Positions 39,044 through 50,483 of a stretch of 64,000 nucleotides of DNA are shown here, piece by piece. The notes beneath the pieces are model-generated. The model saw only the letters and a program-made list of their open reading frames with translations, was not told the origin of the DNA and did no database searches. The stretch spans positions 1,940,735 to 2,004,734 of the forward strand of contig JADCRB010000010.1 of assembly GCA_021464245.1 (NCBI GenBank), written 5' to 3'. Each line of letters begins with the position of its first letter. Positions within the stretch are counted from its first letter, which is position 1. The DNA comes from Carallia brachiata. Lineage: Eukaryota; Streptophyta; Magnoliopsida; Malpighiales; Rhizophoraceae. Made by a program: the position numbers and the translations under genes.

Positions 39044-39961
39044 AAGATCAAGTAATTTATATTTTCTTCGTCCAACTTAGTATATTATTCATTTTCATCA
39101 CCAAACTTTAATTCCATGTATTTTATGTTGGTTTCATATTAATTTTTGATGATCACAAAATATTTAGTGTTGCTAATGTATTTCTTTAAGTGTGATTGGT
39201 GAAATGATTATATCACAAAAATACATAAGTATAAAGGAAGAAAAGCAACTATTAGAAGAGAAATGATGCAACGAGGAGTTCATTCACATTCAATTTCCAG
39301 AGGTTGTTGTACTCAATTGGGGATGAATCAGATCATGATCCATATATGTTTGAAAAGCTAGAGATGTCAAGTTTCTGATGCTACTAGCTATACATTAATT
39401 AAAGATGCGTAGAGGAATATATGACCAAAATACTAAAATAAATGTGTCAAAATTGTCAAGACACACAACATTGGTCAATTTTTAGATGATGCTATAGACA
39501 GCTGGAGCTGAACAATTGGTAATCTACATATGATTGGAAATATAATGGAATCTAGATTCCAACACGAAGACAGAATGTGATTTGAAATACTGTAGACAGA
39601 GTTATGACCAATTGAGTGGAGCCAGGGTTGTGAAACTAAAAAGAAAGGAAAGTGTTTAAATGCGATTAAGCAAAGAAAATAAAGGAGTTTAAATTAGAAA
39701 AAAATCATGAAAAAGAAAAGAAAAGAATTTGAATAAGATTAAAAAATAAAAAAAAATTATTAAAAAGATCGAAGAAGATTTAAAGAGATTGTGTCAAGAA
39801 AATAAATCAATAAACGGAAAGAATTGAAAAGGCCAAAAGTTTCAAAAAATTAAAGTCTTTGATGAGCCTGTTATTTACTCGACCATTTGCCCTAAAAAAC
39901 AGAAGAAATTGGGAGAAGCTTAAATATGTCACGTTAGTTGCTTAGTACTGATTCGAATGCC
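39044..39961. other. Intergenic, no gene seen
   Basis: Purine-rich tract (GAAAAG/AAGAA) around 39640-39790. No open frame or transposon end recognised. Confidence 0.5.
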
Positions 39962-40518
39962 ATGTCATCATTTTTTGATGGTGTGATATTTTCCAAAAAA
40001 AAAAAAGGAATAAATTCTAAATATTTAAAAAATAAAAAAATTTATAAACTCAAAATAATTCAAGAATTTTTTTTAAAAAATTAAAAACTCCAAATATAAT
40101 TTGAAAATTTATAAAATAAGAAATTTATTAAAAAATGAATAAATTCGAAATATATGCAAAATAAAAAATTCTAAAAATTGAAAAACTTGTATATTGTAGA
40201 CTCATATCTTTCTCTCTTTTGTTAGCCAAACTCAGAATTTTTTTATTTTTTAATTTCAATTTTAAATTTTATGATTTTTGGAATATTAATTTTCATAAAA
40301 TTTTGAATTTTCAATCTTGTGAACATTTCATATTCTTTTCAAAATATTTTTTGATTTTTATGAATTTTAGATTTTATTGTGAGATTTCATTTTTTAAAAA
40401 AATTCTCAAATTCTTTGTTCAGTTGATAAATTTTATTTTATTTTTAAGATTATTTTTAATAGTTTTTATTTTTTAAAATTTTTTGATAAAAATACCACGT
40501 TATAAAAAATGAAGACAT
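39962..40518. mobile_element. Large AT-rich foldback element
   Basis: Inverted ends ATGTCATCATTTTTT (left) and, reverse-complemented, ATGTCTTCATTTTTT (right) are followed by GTG..AT motifs on both sides. TGCC sits immediately outside each end. The left half is A-rich and the right half T-rich, with the switch near 40205, as expected if the whole 557 bp can fold on itself. The 85-codon frame at 40219-40476 is only a T-rich, Phe/Ile-coding by-product. Confidence 0.5.
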
Positions 40519-40824
40519 TGCCAACCCAAATCCGATCCAAACCCAAGAGACCCAAACTCAAAATAAATCAAAGATAAATTTATATGAAAATAAGATGACT
40601 CCGAAATAACCCAACTTATAATGACTCAACCTCAAATGACCCGACCCTGTCTAACACGACGATCTATTCTAACTTCCAGCAAACACATTCACTAACATAG
40701 TGATGGATCTGATAATTAAAGCTGTAACATTTCTACTTTTAATGTAAATCAAAAAAATTTGTCTTAATACTAAACGAAGTGCATATTAAACGAGTTGCTG
40801 ATTTTATGGTACTACTACTAAAAA

Positions 40825-41014
40825 ATATCTAAAATTTATGGCTCGGTTGGCGCAGCAGTAGGCTACCAGCATTCAATTTTTGCAGGATCCTCCACCGGGT
40901 GTGAGCCAGCTACTCTTAGAGGATGTCAGTGGAATTGCTTTGCCCCATTTTATAATCGTTTAGATTGGGTGTTTCACCCTCCCATTCGCCAAAAAAGAAT
41001 ATCCAAAATCCATG
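40825..41014 (+). mobile_element. tRNA-derived SINE with decayed target duplication
   Basis: A-box-like TGGCGCAGCAG (40848-40858) and a weaker B box GGTGTGAGCCA (40898-40908) lie in a 150 bp GC-richer body that ends in a short A run. The flanks ATATCTAAAATTTATG (40825-40840) and ATATCCAAAATCCATG (40999-41014) are direct repeats whose three differences are all C/T. Confidence 0.75.
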
Positions 41015-41494
41015 CATTCGCGCGAACGTAATTTTAATTAAAATATATATGGAGAAGGTTTAGTGGGCCAGTTACTGAAATTTTGTCATTCTGTCCTACT
41101 CTATTTACTAAAACAAATACCATGAAAATGAAATTTTACTATATATTGACTGATCACATGATTATTGCATGGATTAATAGTTCTGACATTCAAATACTAG
41201 CTACTTAAATACAATACTACTACGAAATTTATAATTTAAATAATATTAACAATATGTCAATAAAAAAAAGTAAAAGTTTAATTTTTAATATTTTCAACTG
41301 TCTCTTTTCCTTTAGTTAATGGTCTAAGTATAAAATTTTTTTTAAAAAAAAAAAAAACCTTGGATACAATGCTAGAAATTTAACATATCATATTATTATT
41401 ATATTTATAGCGTATTAGCGTGTCATCGTTAATTGGTAATAAATTATATTACTAGAAGTTTTATAACAAGAATTAAAATCTTAAAAGATACTAG

Positions 41495-41809
41495 TTTAGA
41501 CCAATGTTATTAAACTAGACCTAACCGACTAGTTGAATCTGTGGCCGACAAATCAATCACTAGATCAAACTGAGTTGGTAAAAATTGCGTGGGCATCTGA
41601 ACTCTATGTAGAATTACCATCACCATTGTTTACCCAACTTCAAAGCTCTTATCGAATATAACATTCCTATATTGTTGGTGTAGGAAGTAAAGAAGATGCT
41701 TGAGGAATTGATTCGGCTAGGTCAATTATAGATCTACTGGTTGAATCAGTGACCCTACCTTTTGTTTGGGTCGATGTCCGAACTGGGTTTAATAACTATT
41801 GTTTAGACC
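41495..41809. mobile_element. hAT-like non-autonomous element with 8 bp target duplication
   Basis: TTTAGACC occurs at 41495-41502 and 41802-41809. The inverted ends between them read (C)AATGTTATTAAAC on the left and CAATAGTTATTAAAC (complement) on the right. The 299 bp interior has no open frame and includes GGTTGAAT/CTAGATCAAACTG motifs. An 8 bp duplication with CA-type ends is the hAT hallmark. Confidence 0.75.
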
Positions 41810-43528
41810 GAGATTGGGACCAAGCATCTACAAATTGGCTTAATGACAAAGTGATGCCGCAGTCACTTCCGGCCATTTGGACAATTTGATACACAAAAAA
41901 ATAGATGAAGCACTCACTAAGTTGACATGTTACTAAGTTTAGCAAGTGCAGGCAGAAAATGCTTATAATTTTGAAATCTACCACTCAGAGTCCTTTATTG
42001 TATTCATCAACTAGTGAATGGTACAAGCATACACCTCTCCAATATTGTTTAAAGCTGAAGCCAAATCCCTGGCTATCTACCAGAGGCCATGTTCGTTGAC
42101 ACTGTGCTGATGCAAAATATTCAAATAGGAGCGAACACTTCTTAAATATCTGCAGCAAAGTAATTGGCTAATTGGCTTTGTTTCCTAACGTTTATACGTA
42201 TATATTGGACAAGTATAAGGATCAAACTATAATAGCATATTGTTCTTTATTTTTTCAATGGTAGGACATAACTAGATGTCAGCCGGCACTATGCGCGACG
42301 GACTATGCTCTTTTATTATTAAAAATCCATAGAGAAAATCATACAAATATTCAAATATATTTGATTCCAACTAATAATCTTAATTATTGACTTCGATTCC
42401 TGTTTTAAATAATTGTCCTAAACATTTAAAAAAAAATGACACTATAAGCACTAATAGTTTGCTTCAAATACAAGATTCAATTATGAAAAAAAAAAAAAAA
42501 AACCACCCATATAAGATTTCATTTCAATATAATAGTATTAATAATGATTTTCGCTACTTTTTATCCAATCGAAAAATATAAAATAATTTAGTTCTTATCA
42601 TAAGAAACGTGTCACTCAATTATTACGGAAGCAACTCAATAGTTAGGTCAGTTACAACAGCTTGCCATATTGGATTCATTAAATAAATAGTTTCTCCTAT
42701 AAATAAAGAACTGAGAAAATATAAGGAAATTGCAGAGAAGTGTGCCGACTGTCAAGTAGAAGTCACAATATTAGCAGATTTATGGATGGATGGATGGATA
42801 GATAGACATGAGGCATACAGATTGGATGAAGTTTTTTTTCATAGGTAAATGTCAAGTAAGAAACAGTAAACAATATTGGGGGTAGCACCTTGAGTTTGTA
42901 GTAAATTTGTGTGTAGTCATATGCATGGCCGGAGTTTGAATCTCTACATGTGCCAATTCCTTTTTTAGGAAAAAAAATGATGCAAATTGTGTGAAATTTA
43001 ACTTCATCTGCATTTTATAGGTGGAGAAAACTAAGTATAACTTATTAGTACTCAGATAATGAATTGTCTTATAAGAAAGACTGAATTAGGACACAGGGGC
43101 ACTAAATTACAACCCTTCAATGCCTTTTTTTTCTGTTAAGAAAAAAACATGCGAGTGTTTTGGGTTAGGCTTTCAGGTTGGACATAGACATTTGCTTTAC
43201 TTTTGCAATCTCTCATATTTTTAAGAGAAATACTGGGAATAAAAAGAATCTATTAATATTTTTTATTAAGAAGCATGATCATAAATGTTTTATTTGCAAG
43301 TAGCGATGCGCCAGTTTTGTTTAGTTGTTATGGATTATTTATATTGATAAATAAAATAAAATTATGATATATTGATATTTAATTAAATTGATATAATATT
43401 TTTTGGTGCGAAAAATGGTGTCTAAGTGGGTGACCACTCCAGGGCCGGAAATGCCACAATAAATTAATAAAATGTTTATATCAATTTATTATACCAATTT
43501 ATATCATTATAAATTCATAAAATCTTCG
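41810..43528. other. Intergenic; possible SINE trace near 42885-42975
   Basis: GGAGTTTGAATCTC near 42930 resembles a decayed B box (8 of 11). A GGAT/GATA tetranucleotide patch lies near 42783-42806. No gene seen. Confidence 0.4.
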
Positions 43529-43695
43529 ATTAAACAGATTTTTTTATTACTGTTTAAATAGTAAAAAGACTATTAAAGGTATCATTTCGGCGTTGTTTAT
43601 GATGTTTGGTAATGTTTGATTAAACATATATTGTTTATTGTTGTTTAAATAGTAAAAAAACTATTAAAGGTATCATTTTTGTGTTGTTTTATTAT
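43529..43695 (+). repeat. 89 bp tandem duplication
   Basis: GATTAAACA starts both copies (43529 and 43618). Each contains GTTTAAATAGTAAAAA and CTATTAAAGGTATCATTT followed by a GTTGTTT block. Identity is high in the core and lower at the ends. Confidence 0.75.
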
Positions 43696-43963
43696 AATAA
43701 ATATTTGTTTGACTTAATTGCTTCGTATTTTATTTTATTTTTTTTAATTCAGGGGACAAAAAATCCCTTGGGTTCGTGAAAGGAATACGACGGACCCTTC
43801 ATAACAAGAACGACACCTTTTCTTTTAGCTAATTTTTTTTCTTTCAGTTAATTTATTGACACAGAGATGAAGAGATAGAGGGGTCATTGGCATTTTGAGC
43901 TTTTCCATTTTTGTTCTTCTTGGTTTTTTTTTTTTTCGAGAAAAGCTTTCTATTCTTCTTTTG

Positions 43964-44608
43964 TGCTTGTTTGGATTTGAAGTAGGATGTGAAAGAAATT
44001 TGTAGGAAATAAAATAAAGGAAAAGACTATAATTTTTCTTTTTGTTATTTGTATAAATTAGAAATATGTGAGTAAAAAAATAAATAAAAAGTATAATTTT
44101 TTGTTTCTATGTGGTAAGAAAGTAGAAAGAAAGAAAATTGATATTATAAAATTATTCTTTTTCCCATCAAGCCTAGTTACGAGAAAGAAGGTTTTTTGTG
44201 GGAAAAAGTGGTATTTAAATAATTTAACAGCAAAAACAATAACAAAAAGGAAAAAAAATTATTAGGCAACAACAAAATAATAACAAAATGATATATATCA
44301 TTAAATGATTAAAATTAAAAATAGATTGATAAACTGTTAAATTTTATTATATAAATGTGTAATTATTTTATTACTATATAAAATTAAATTACATAATGAA
44401 GTTTAGAAAAAAAAAAAAAAAAAGCTCCTTTCATTCCTTTTCTTAACGAATTGGTGAGATTAGTGATAGGTTCTCGGGCACAAAAATTATACACGTATTT
44501 CAACAAATTTCTTCGCAATGAGATATCAAAAAAAATGAAAAATATTTTTTTATTAACTTTCTTTTCATTTTTTTAATTCTCACTACATTCCATAAGACAA
44601 ACAATAGC
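43964..44608. mobile_element. Candidate MITE with TTGTTTGGAT-type ends
   Basis: Left end GCTTGTTTGGATTTGAAG and inverted right end GCTATTGTTTGTCTTATGG share their outer bases. A shorter sequence with a similar left end (CTTGTTTGGATGATTTGG) and an inverted GCGTTTGGATTGTGAG lies at 60418-60675. Both are AT-rich and non-coding. Ends and relationship are tentative. Confidence 0.4.
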
Positions 44609-47600
44609 TTAGAGTTTTTTTTTTAATTTTTTTGGTTTTTTAAAGAGTGGAAGAAGGAACAAGTAAAAGTAAGAGAAATTATATGTGTTACCGAGTACTA
44701 ATATATATAATTGTTATATCATTGAAATAGACGGAATCCTATAAACATATTATTTAAATAGACAGATTTCGTTCATAAAACGTCACAACATGCTAGATTT
44801 GTTTTAAAAAAATAGCAAGGAATAAATTATTACTTTTTAAAATTAACGTTAAATTTTGTACTTCACAAAAGTCCATGGTTTTTTTATATATTAAGCATTT
44901 TATTAAAAGATACTTTAGTCACAAATTATAGATCTATTATTACACCCGAAAGATAATTCAAGACTGCCCCTTTCGTCAGTTATTTTTTGAGAAATCTATC
45001 AGCAAGTAGTAAGGCTAAAAAAAATTAATCAAATTTTAACATTATGCTTTTGAATTTGAACAGCAACCTCAACTCTGAAATGCAAAAGCAAACACCTTCA
45101 ATATTTTATGTCTTTAACGCGGTTTCACCCACCTTAGTTTATACATTAACAATTGCCAATTAAGCAATAGAAATGATTTAATAAAATTTTCAACACAGAA
45201 AATTATCTTTGTTGCATTAAGTCAGTTTCACTCACACTTTCATATGTAGCTTATGTGAACAACGTTAATCTATTTTTCTGATTTGGTGAAAGATTTGTCA
45301 AAATTGAGAGATTTTCAAATATTTCTCCCTTATGAACCGGCTTTTAATTTTTTTTTTTTTAACTAATTGGTTCATTGTTCCTTGAAAGTTGAAACCAAGT
45401 AGTTACGCTTTCCAATTCAATCCAAAGCTATGGGAGATGTCAAATGTAAAATGTTGTTTAGAAATCTTAAAAACAAAACAAAAAATCATGAAGGAAAGCT
45501 ATAAATTGTGGAAAACCAAGAATTATAATCGTCTCTCTAATTACAGCGTACGGTTGCCGGACGTAACCTATCTGTAATCAGTCAGATGGTGCACGAAACT
45601 AAGGAAAATTCGGTAAAGTTGGCGTGAAACCTGGGAAGGCTCCGCGCTCCACACGGCGAAACCTTTGGTAAACTACATTATATGTTGACAATTCCCAGTG
45701 CATATAGCCGTAAACTTTCCTAGGCTTACTGATCTAGTGGTTAGAACATTTGATTTGATTTTTTCAGGCAAGGATTGGAACTTTTGTTAGGATGTCTAGT
45801 AGAACTAAAAGTACATCAAGTTTTGCATGATTGAAAGTGATCATAATTCAGTGTAACGGCCTGATCAATCTTACAAGGTGTTTAGTATAATCTTTCTTAA
45901 CATGATTGATGAATAATCGGTGAGTTTTACTGAACACATAAGGTATACTTTCTCATAATTTAGTATAATAGGTTAGCTAACTTAAAATGTGTCGAGTACA
46001 ATTTTCTTTTATAAGTTTGTAAATAAGGACACTCCTGCTTTTCTTTTTTCTTTTTTTTTTTGGCTTAAAAAAACCTTTCCTATGCATTTCGTTGGCTTGT
46101 CAAAGACTGTAACAAAGAAGGCCAAATGTAAAATAGATAACCCAAAAAATTTTTGGGCATACAATAGTAAGAGTGTAATAGGCGTACAATAATTTGGGTC
46201 ATTGGACTATGAAAGGTGTGTTGAGTGTGAAAAAAAAAATACAGATAAATCGTTAAATTGATTTAGTTGTCGTTTGAGATTTACCATCTGGTCCAATTGA
46301 AGCTTACTATCTTTTCTTTTTTCTTTTTTTTTTTTTTTGTGAAGGAAAAACGGATTGATTGCATTAACTAAAGTGGAGTTGATAGATTGATTTGGAGCAA
46401 ATTAGCTATTGTGCATCATCCCCAATTTGTGTCTACAATTTTAAGACTTTGGGCAATGATCCATTTTTTCCCAAACCACTCCCCTCACCACACCCACCCA
46501 CCACCCCCCCCCCCCACCCAAAAAAAAAAGAGCATGTCTCGCATCAATAGGAGCATGACGCAAATTTGTTATTCATCCGTTAGATCTGGATGGGCGGAAA
46601 ATGAGATGATGGGAGGATTTTGGGGTGAAACATAGAATGTTTCTTACTTGGATGGGTGGCACAATGAACTACAAATGGAAGCAAAGGCGGGTGGGAGGAT
46701 TATTATTATTATTATTATTATTATTATTGGTTTTGGATCAAAATAACAGCTTTAATGCGCATACTCCTGTTTACTCTTTGCTTTAATCTACAGTAAAATT
46801 GTCATCATAACAAATATTATTTTGTTTCTTTTTCTTATTACTGATTCAATCAGAAAATTTATAATTTTTCTTTTTTACATTAATCTTTTCTAAAAAACGA
46901 AAAAATAAAAAGTTTTTCTCACATCTAATTTCTCTCTTCCTTATGCTTTTCTCCCTTTTTTTTTTTTTTTTCCAAAGCGAGGTAGTAGCAAAAGAAAGGA
47001 AAGAAAATCTTTTTACTTCTTTTCAAGTCTAGAAAGATTTTTCAATTGGGTTGCTTATAATTTTTTTTTTGGAGGTACAGATTTAGCTATTTTTTCACTC
47101 GTTAACAATTCTTTTGTAATCCCTTTGCCAAATTGTTGGAAGAATATTCTTTGCCGAGAATGACATCACCCGAATCTTTTTGGTCCAAATAAGGAGCTGC
47201 GATAGGGATATTTTCGTCTTCTCATATACGGCCTAACAATGACATGGTAGCAGTCCATATGAATTGATTTATCATCGTCCATAATAAATAAGGAGATACA
47301 TGAACAAATATTCTTAAAGTTTAAAAAGTAAATTCATTAATTAAGTAGTCATACTCTCAATTTAAAAATATTTAATAATTTATTTATTTTTTTAAAATTA
47401 TAATTATGTAACAATATGTGTTATTTTATTATTAGTTAAATGTTATTATTTATTTTTATTTTATAAAGTTTTAATCTTTCATTAGTCAAATGAATTTTCT
47501 GCTACTTATACATTATTAAATAAATTATTAATATTATTAAATGAATTGTGTAATTATATTATTGTTACGTAAAATTAAATTGTGTAATAAAATTTAAAAA

Positions 47601-47700
47601 AAAAATCAGAGGTAAGAAAATCGATGATGGTTGCGACTTAAATAAGAAAGATACGTTAACCAATTTCAATCATCGGATTCTCTCTCCTTTGTCTTGGGAC
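44609..47700. other. Intergenic DNA upstream of the MCU gene
   Basis: Contains a tRNA-like GATCTAGTGGTTAGAA near 45731 that could be a SINE A box, a C-rich CCACC tract at about 46490-46518, and an (ATT)10 microsatellite at 46699-46728. Short open frames are unrecognised. The last few hundred bases before 47700 are AT-rich promoter-distal DNA. Confidence 0.45.
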
Positions 47701-47703
47701 CCC

Positions 47704-47710
47704 TATAAAT
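47704..47710 (+). promoter_or_regulatory. TATA box of the MCU-family gene
   Basis: TATAAAT in the context CCCCTATAAATACGC sits 98 bases before the ATG at 47808. A transcription start near 47735, in the CT-rich stretch that follows, would give a 5' UTR of about 70 bases. Confidence 0.7.
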
Positions 47711-47807
47711 ACGCTCATGTCCTTTCCCCCTCTTCACACCGCAGAGCCGTTTCGGAGAATCAATTAAAAACTTCATTCCAACTGTAAAAGCTTAGCTTCT
47801 CTCATCA

Positions 47808-49282
47808 ATGGCGCTTCGTCAAATGCTAGCGAAGCGTCTCGCCGCTAACGGTTACAGAGCCAGATCACCGGCGGTCACCTTAGAGCATTCACCCATCTCC
47901 TCCGCCTCCCACTCGCTCCAGGCCATATCCCCACCCAATGCCGCCAAAACGAGCTCCCATCGAGAGTACCTGACCTCGCCGGAATCCGTCGAGAAAGGCT
48001 TCTACCGGGGATTCCTCCACCGCCGTGCGATCAGCCAGGTGCCTGAGTTTCTCTCCCTACCAGTCGGCGAGAAGCTGAGAGAAAGGCTCAAAGACATCAA
48101 CATCACCGGCGACCGGATCCGCCTCGACGGCCTTGTTCCTCCGACGCCGGAGCCGGAAGGTAATCTGTGCGGGATTTCCGTTCAGGACGCAAAAAAGATC
48201 CTGAAGATATCTCAGCTAGAAAAATTGAAGGCGAAACTGAGGGAGATTCCGGAGAGCTCGATTTCTTACTCCGAATTTGTTCGGATCTGCGTCGAAGGGT
48301 GCGGAAATCACGATCAGGGCTTGAGTTTGCAAGACCTTGGACCATTCCGGAAACGTCATCGTTTTGAGAAACGTTGTTTTTCTCCGGCCCGAACAGGTAT
48401 CGTTATTGTAGCAATTCCAAGGACATAATTACCCCTGAAATTCATTTTTTTTTTCTTGTTTGGACGATGAAATTCGTAATTCCCCCGAAATTTTTTTAAT
48501 CATATAAAATTATTCATTTAGCAATTAGCACTACCGTAGGGAAAAAAAAAACGCAATTATATGTTGGCTTCACTAAACAACAATGTAGAGAAAACACAAA
48601 AAGATGTGCATTTTATTTAACGACGTACTAAATTTTATATGTATAACTCAAAATTTTTTCAAAATTAAAAATATCACAAAATACAATAACTAATAATAAT
48701 AAAATGGGTCATATTTTGGATTCTGATTAAGCCTACTTCTTTAGTCCAATGATCTCAACGTTGACTTTTCTGTGAAAATTTGTTAAACAGGTGGCAAAAA
48801 CAATGGAGAACGTAATATCGCAATCAATGGCAACTCCTGAAGACCCAAGAAGAAAACTGCTAGAAGACATGGAGAGGCAAAAAGGCTTAATCGACCAAAA
48901 AGCCAGGAGCCTCGTCCGGGCCGAGCTGTACTGTGGGCTGGGCTTTGTGATGGTTCAAACACTTGGGTTCATGAGGCTAACCTTCTGGGAACTGAGCTGG
49001 GACGTGATGGAACCCATTTGTTTCTTTGTCTCGTCGCTCCACTTTGCACTGGCCTATGCTTTCTTCCTAAGAACATCCACGGAGCCTTCTTTTGAAGGCT
49101 ACTTCCAGCGCCGGTTCAAAGCCAAGCAAAAGAAGCTCATGGAGTTGCACAATTTTGATGTACATAAATATAACGAGCTGCGCAAATTATTTTACCCCTT
49201 CAACGGTTATAGGTCACCAAAGCACATTGAACACTATCAGCCTTTGAATCATGAAGAGGGTTGCCTTGCATCCTTGAAATAA
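47808..49282 (+). CDS. MCU: Mitochondrial calcium uniporter family protein, with a frame break in exon 1
   Basis: MCU proteins form the calcium channel of the inner mitochondrial membrane. Two exons: 47808-48396 and 48791-49282 (intron GAACAG|GT ... AAACAG|GTGGCA). The N-terminus ([19 protein letters not shown]) is basic and suits a mitochondrial transit peptide. Exon 1 then reads the plant MCU N-domain, with [20 protein letters not shown] near its end. Exon 2 has a coiled-coil-like helix, a first membrane segment ([17 protein letters not shown]), the pore motif WDVMEP whose acidic residues form the selectivity filter, a second membrane segment ([18 protein letters not shown]) and a basic tail. 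The ATG frame runs past the splice donor to TAA 48426-48428, but the conserved end of exon 1 ([17 protein letters not shown]), which joins exon 2 in phase, is in another frame. Exon 1 is 589 bases, so the break is a net -2 or +1 between about 48318 and 48332. It is either a real null allele or a sequence error. Confidence 0.8.
48397..48790 (+). other. Intron of the MCU-family gene
   Basis: AT-rich 394 bp intron with GT donor and TTAAACAG acceptor. Translation of exon 1 in the ATG frame would end inside it. Confidence 0.7.
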
Positions 49283-49763
49283 GTTAAGAGTCGCGATGGA
49301 TTTCTATTTTCTAGTCGTAATAACTTAATATAAGAGCAAAAGTCTTGGTTTCTGAGCCAGTTATCTTAGGAATGATTAAGCAGATCTTCCTTCAAGCAAT
49401 CCAAAACTCGGTTTTTATAGAGTCCTGGAGTATTGTACGGGCTTGTAGCAGTACATATGTTGAAAATCTGTAAACCATAGTCTTATGCCGCATGTCAATG
49501 TTTGGAGATTAGGACTGGGCCTTGGCCGTAACCCAAGCCCTCAGTTGTGTTTCGGTTCATATTTATGGTCAACCGTGGCAAAACATGGCTTTGTGTAAAC
49601 TGATTCGAACTTTAATATTTTTCCAAAGGACAGCTTGCCAATATATTTTTCTTTTGGATGATAGCTTCTCCTATTTTTTTTATTTTCTACAAGCTAGCTA
49701 GTTGTGCAAAGTTTTTATTTTTCATTTTCTTTCTGACAAAAATTCCATCTCTGGCCAGTCCTC

Positions 49764-49947
49764 TATATGAACGGTAAAAGTGGCCATAAACTTCTAAGTC
49801 AAATGACATTGACAGTATGATAATAAGTGTGAAGTCGAAAATTCGAACCCTTAACTTCTTCGATTGTTTCCCTTCCCTCCAACCAGTTGGTTAGATTTAA
49901 GAAAACTAAAAAAAAAAAAAAAAAAGTATACATGAACGATAAAAGTG
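49764..49947 (+). mobile_element. SINE-like retroposon with poly-A tail and target duplication
   Basis: Direct repeats TATATGAACGGTAAAAGTG (49764-49782) and TACATGAACGATAAAAGTG (49929-49947) match at 17 of 19 positions. Between them AATTCGAACCC near 49840 fits 9 of 11 B-box positions, and a long A run stands directly before the second repeat, so the insertion is in + orientation. It lies about 480 bp downstream of the MCU stop codon. Confidence 0.75.
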
Positions 49948-50054
49948 AACGCTTTGCTTGCAGCGAAGACAAACGCAAGGACGAATCCATTAGGTGCTAG
50001 AGAGGGCAGTCACCCCTTCACTAAGTGAAAAGGAATATCAATAAATGACCATAC

Positions 50055-50465
50055 ATTTTGTTCATATTTCATTTATACTTGTTTTTTTAAAAAAAAATAA
50101 ATGTACTTAATATTATTTTAAATTTTAATTTTAAAAAAAAAATTGTAAATTTTTTTTCATCCTAATATAGTCTGATAAGACTTTAGCCAAAATATTTGGC
50201 CATATTTATTACCCCCTCTTGTCTCACCAACAACAACACCAAACCCCCAAAAAACAGGAAAAAGACACACATGCACACACACACAAATCCTTTCCTTTCT
50301 TGTTAGTAATCCCAATCTCAATATTTGAAAACCATCATTTTTCTTTTTTTAACCTTTTGTGTTAGTTATTTTTTTATTAATTTAAATACAACACGCCCAT
50401 CTTAGGTTTCTTTCATTCTCGCATTATTGCCAACGCAAGGTTTTTTTTTTTTTTTCTTTTTGCGT
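50055..50465 (+). repeat. Tandem segmental duplication, copy A (uninterrupted)
   Basis: About 410 bp that recurs from 50484. Shared landmarks, in order: TTAATATTATT, TTTAGCCAAAATATTTGGC, a CACCAACAACAAC/ACCCC block, an ACACACAC block, TTGTTAGTAATCCCAATC, and TTTCATTCTCGCATTATTGC. It is non-coding and serves as the unfilled version of copy B. Confidence 0.8.
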
Positions 50466-50483
50466 TAAAATAGAATTCAATTG

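Noticed and set aside
40219..40476. 85-codon Phe/Ile-rich frame resembling a membrane peptide
   Set aside because: It is the T-rich half of a foldback element; the composition alone produces such frames.
47808..48428. 206-codon single-exon protein as the natural MCU product
   Set aside because: It lacks the pore and membrane segments and diverges from the family after HDQG, while a conserved continuation exists in another frame and in exon 2.
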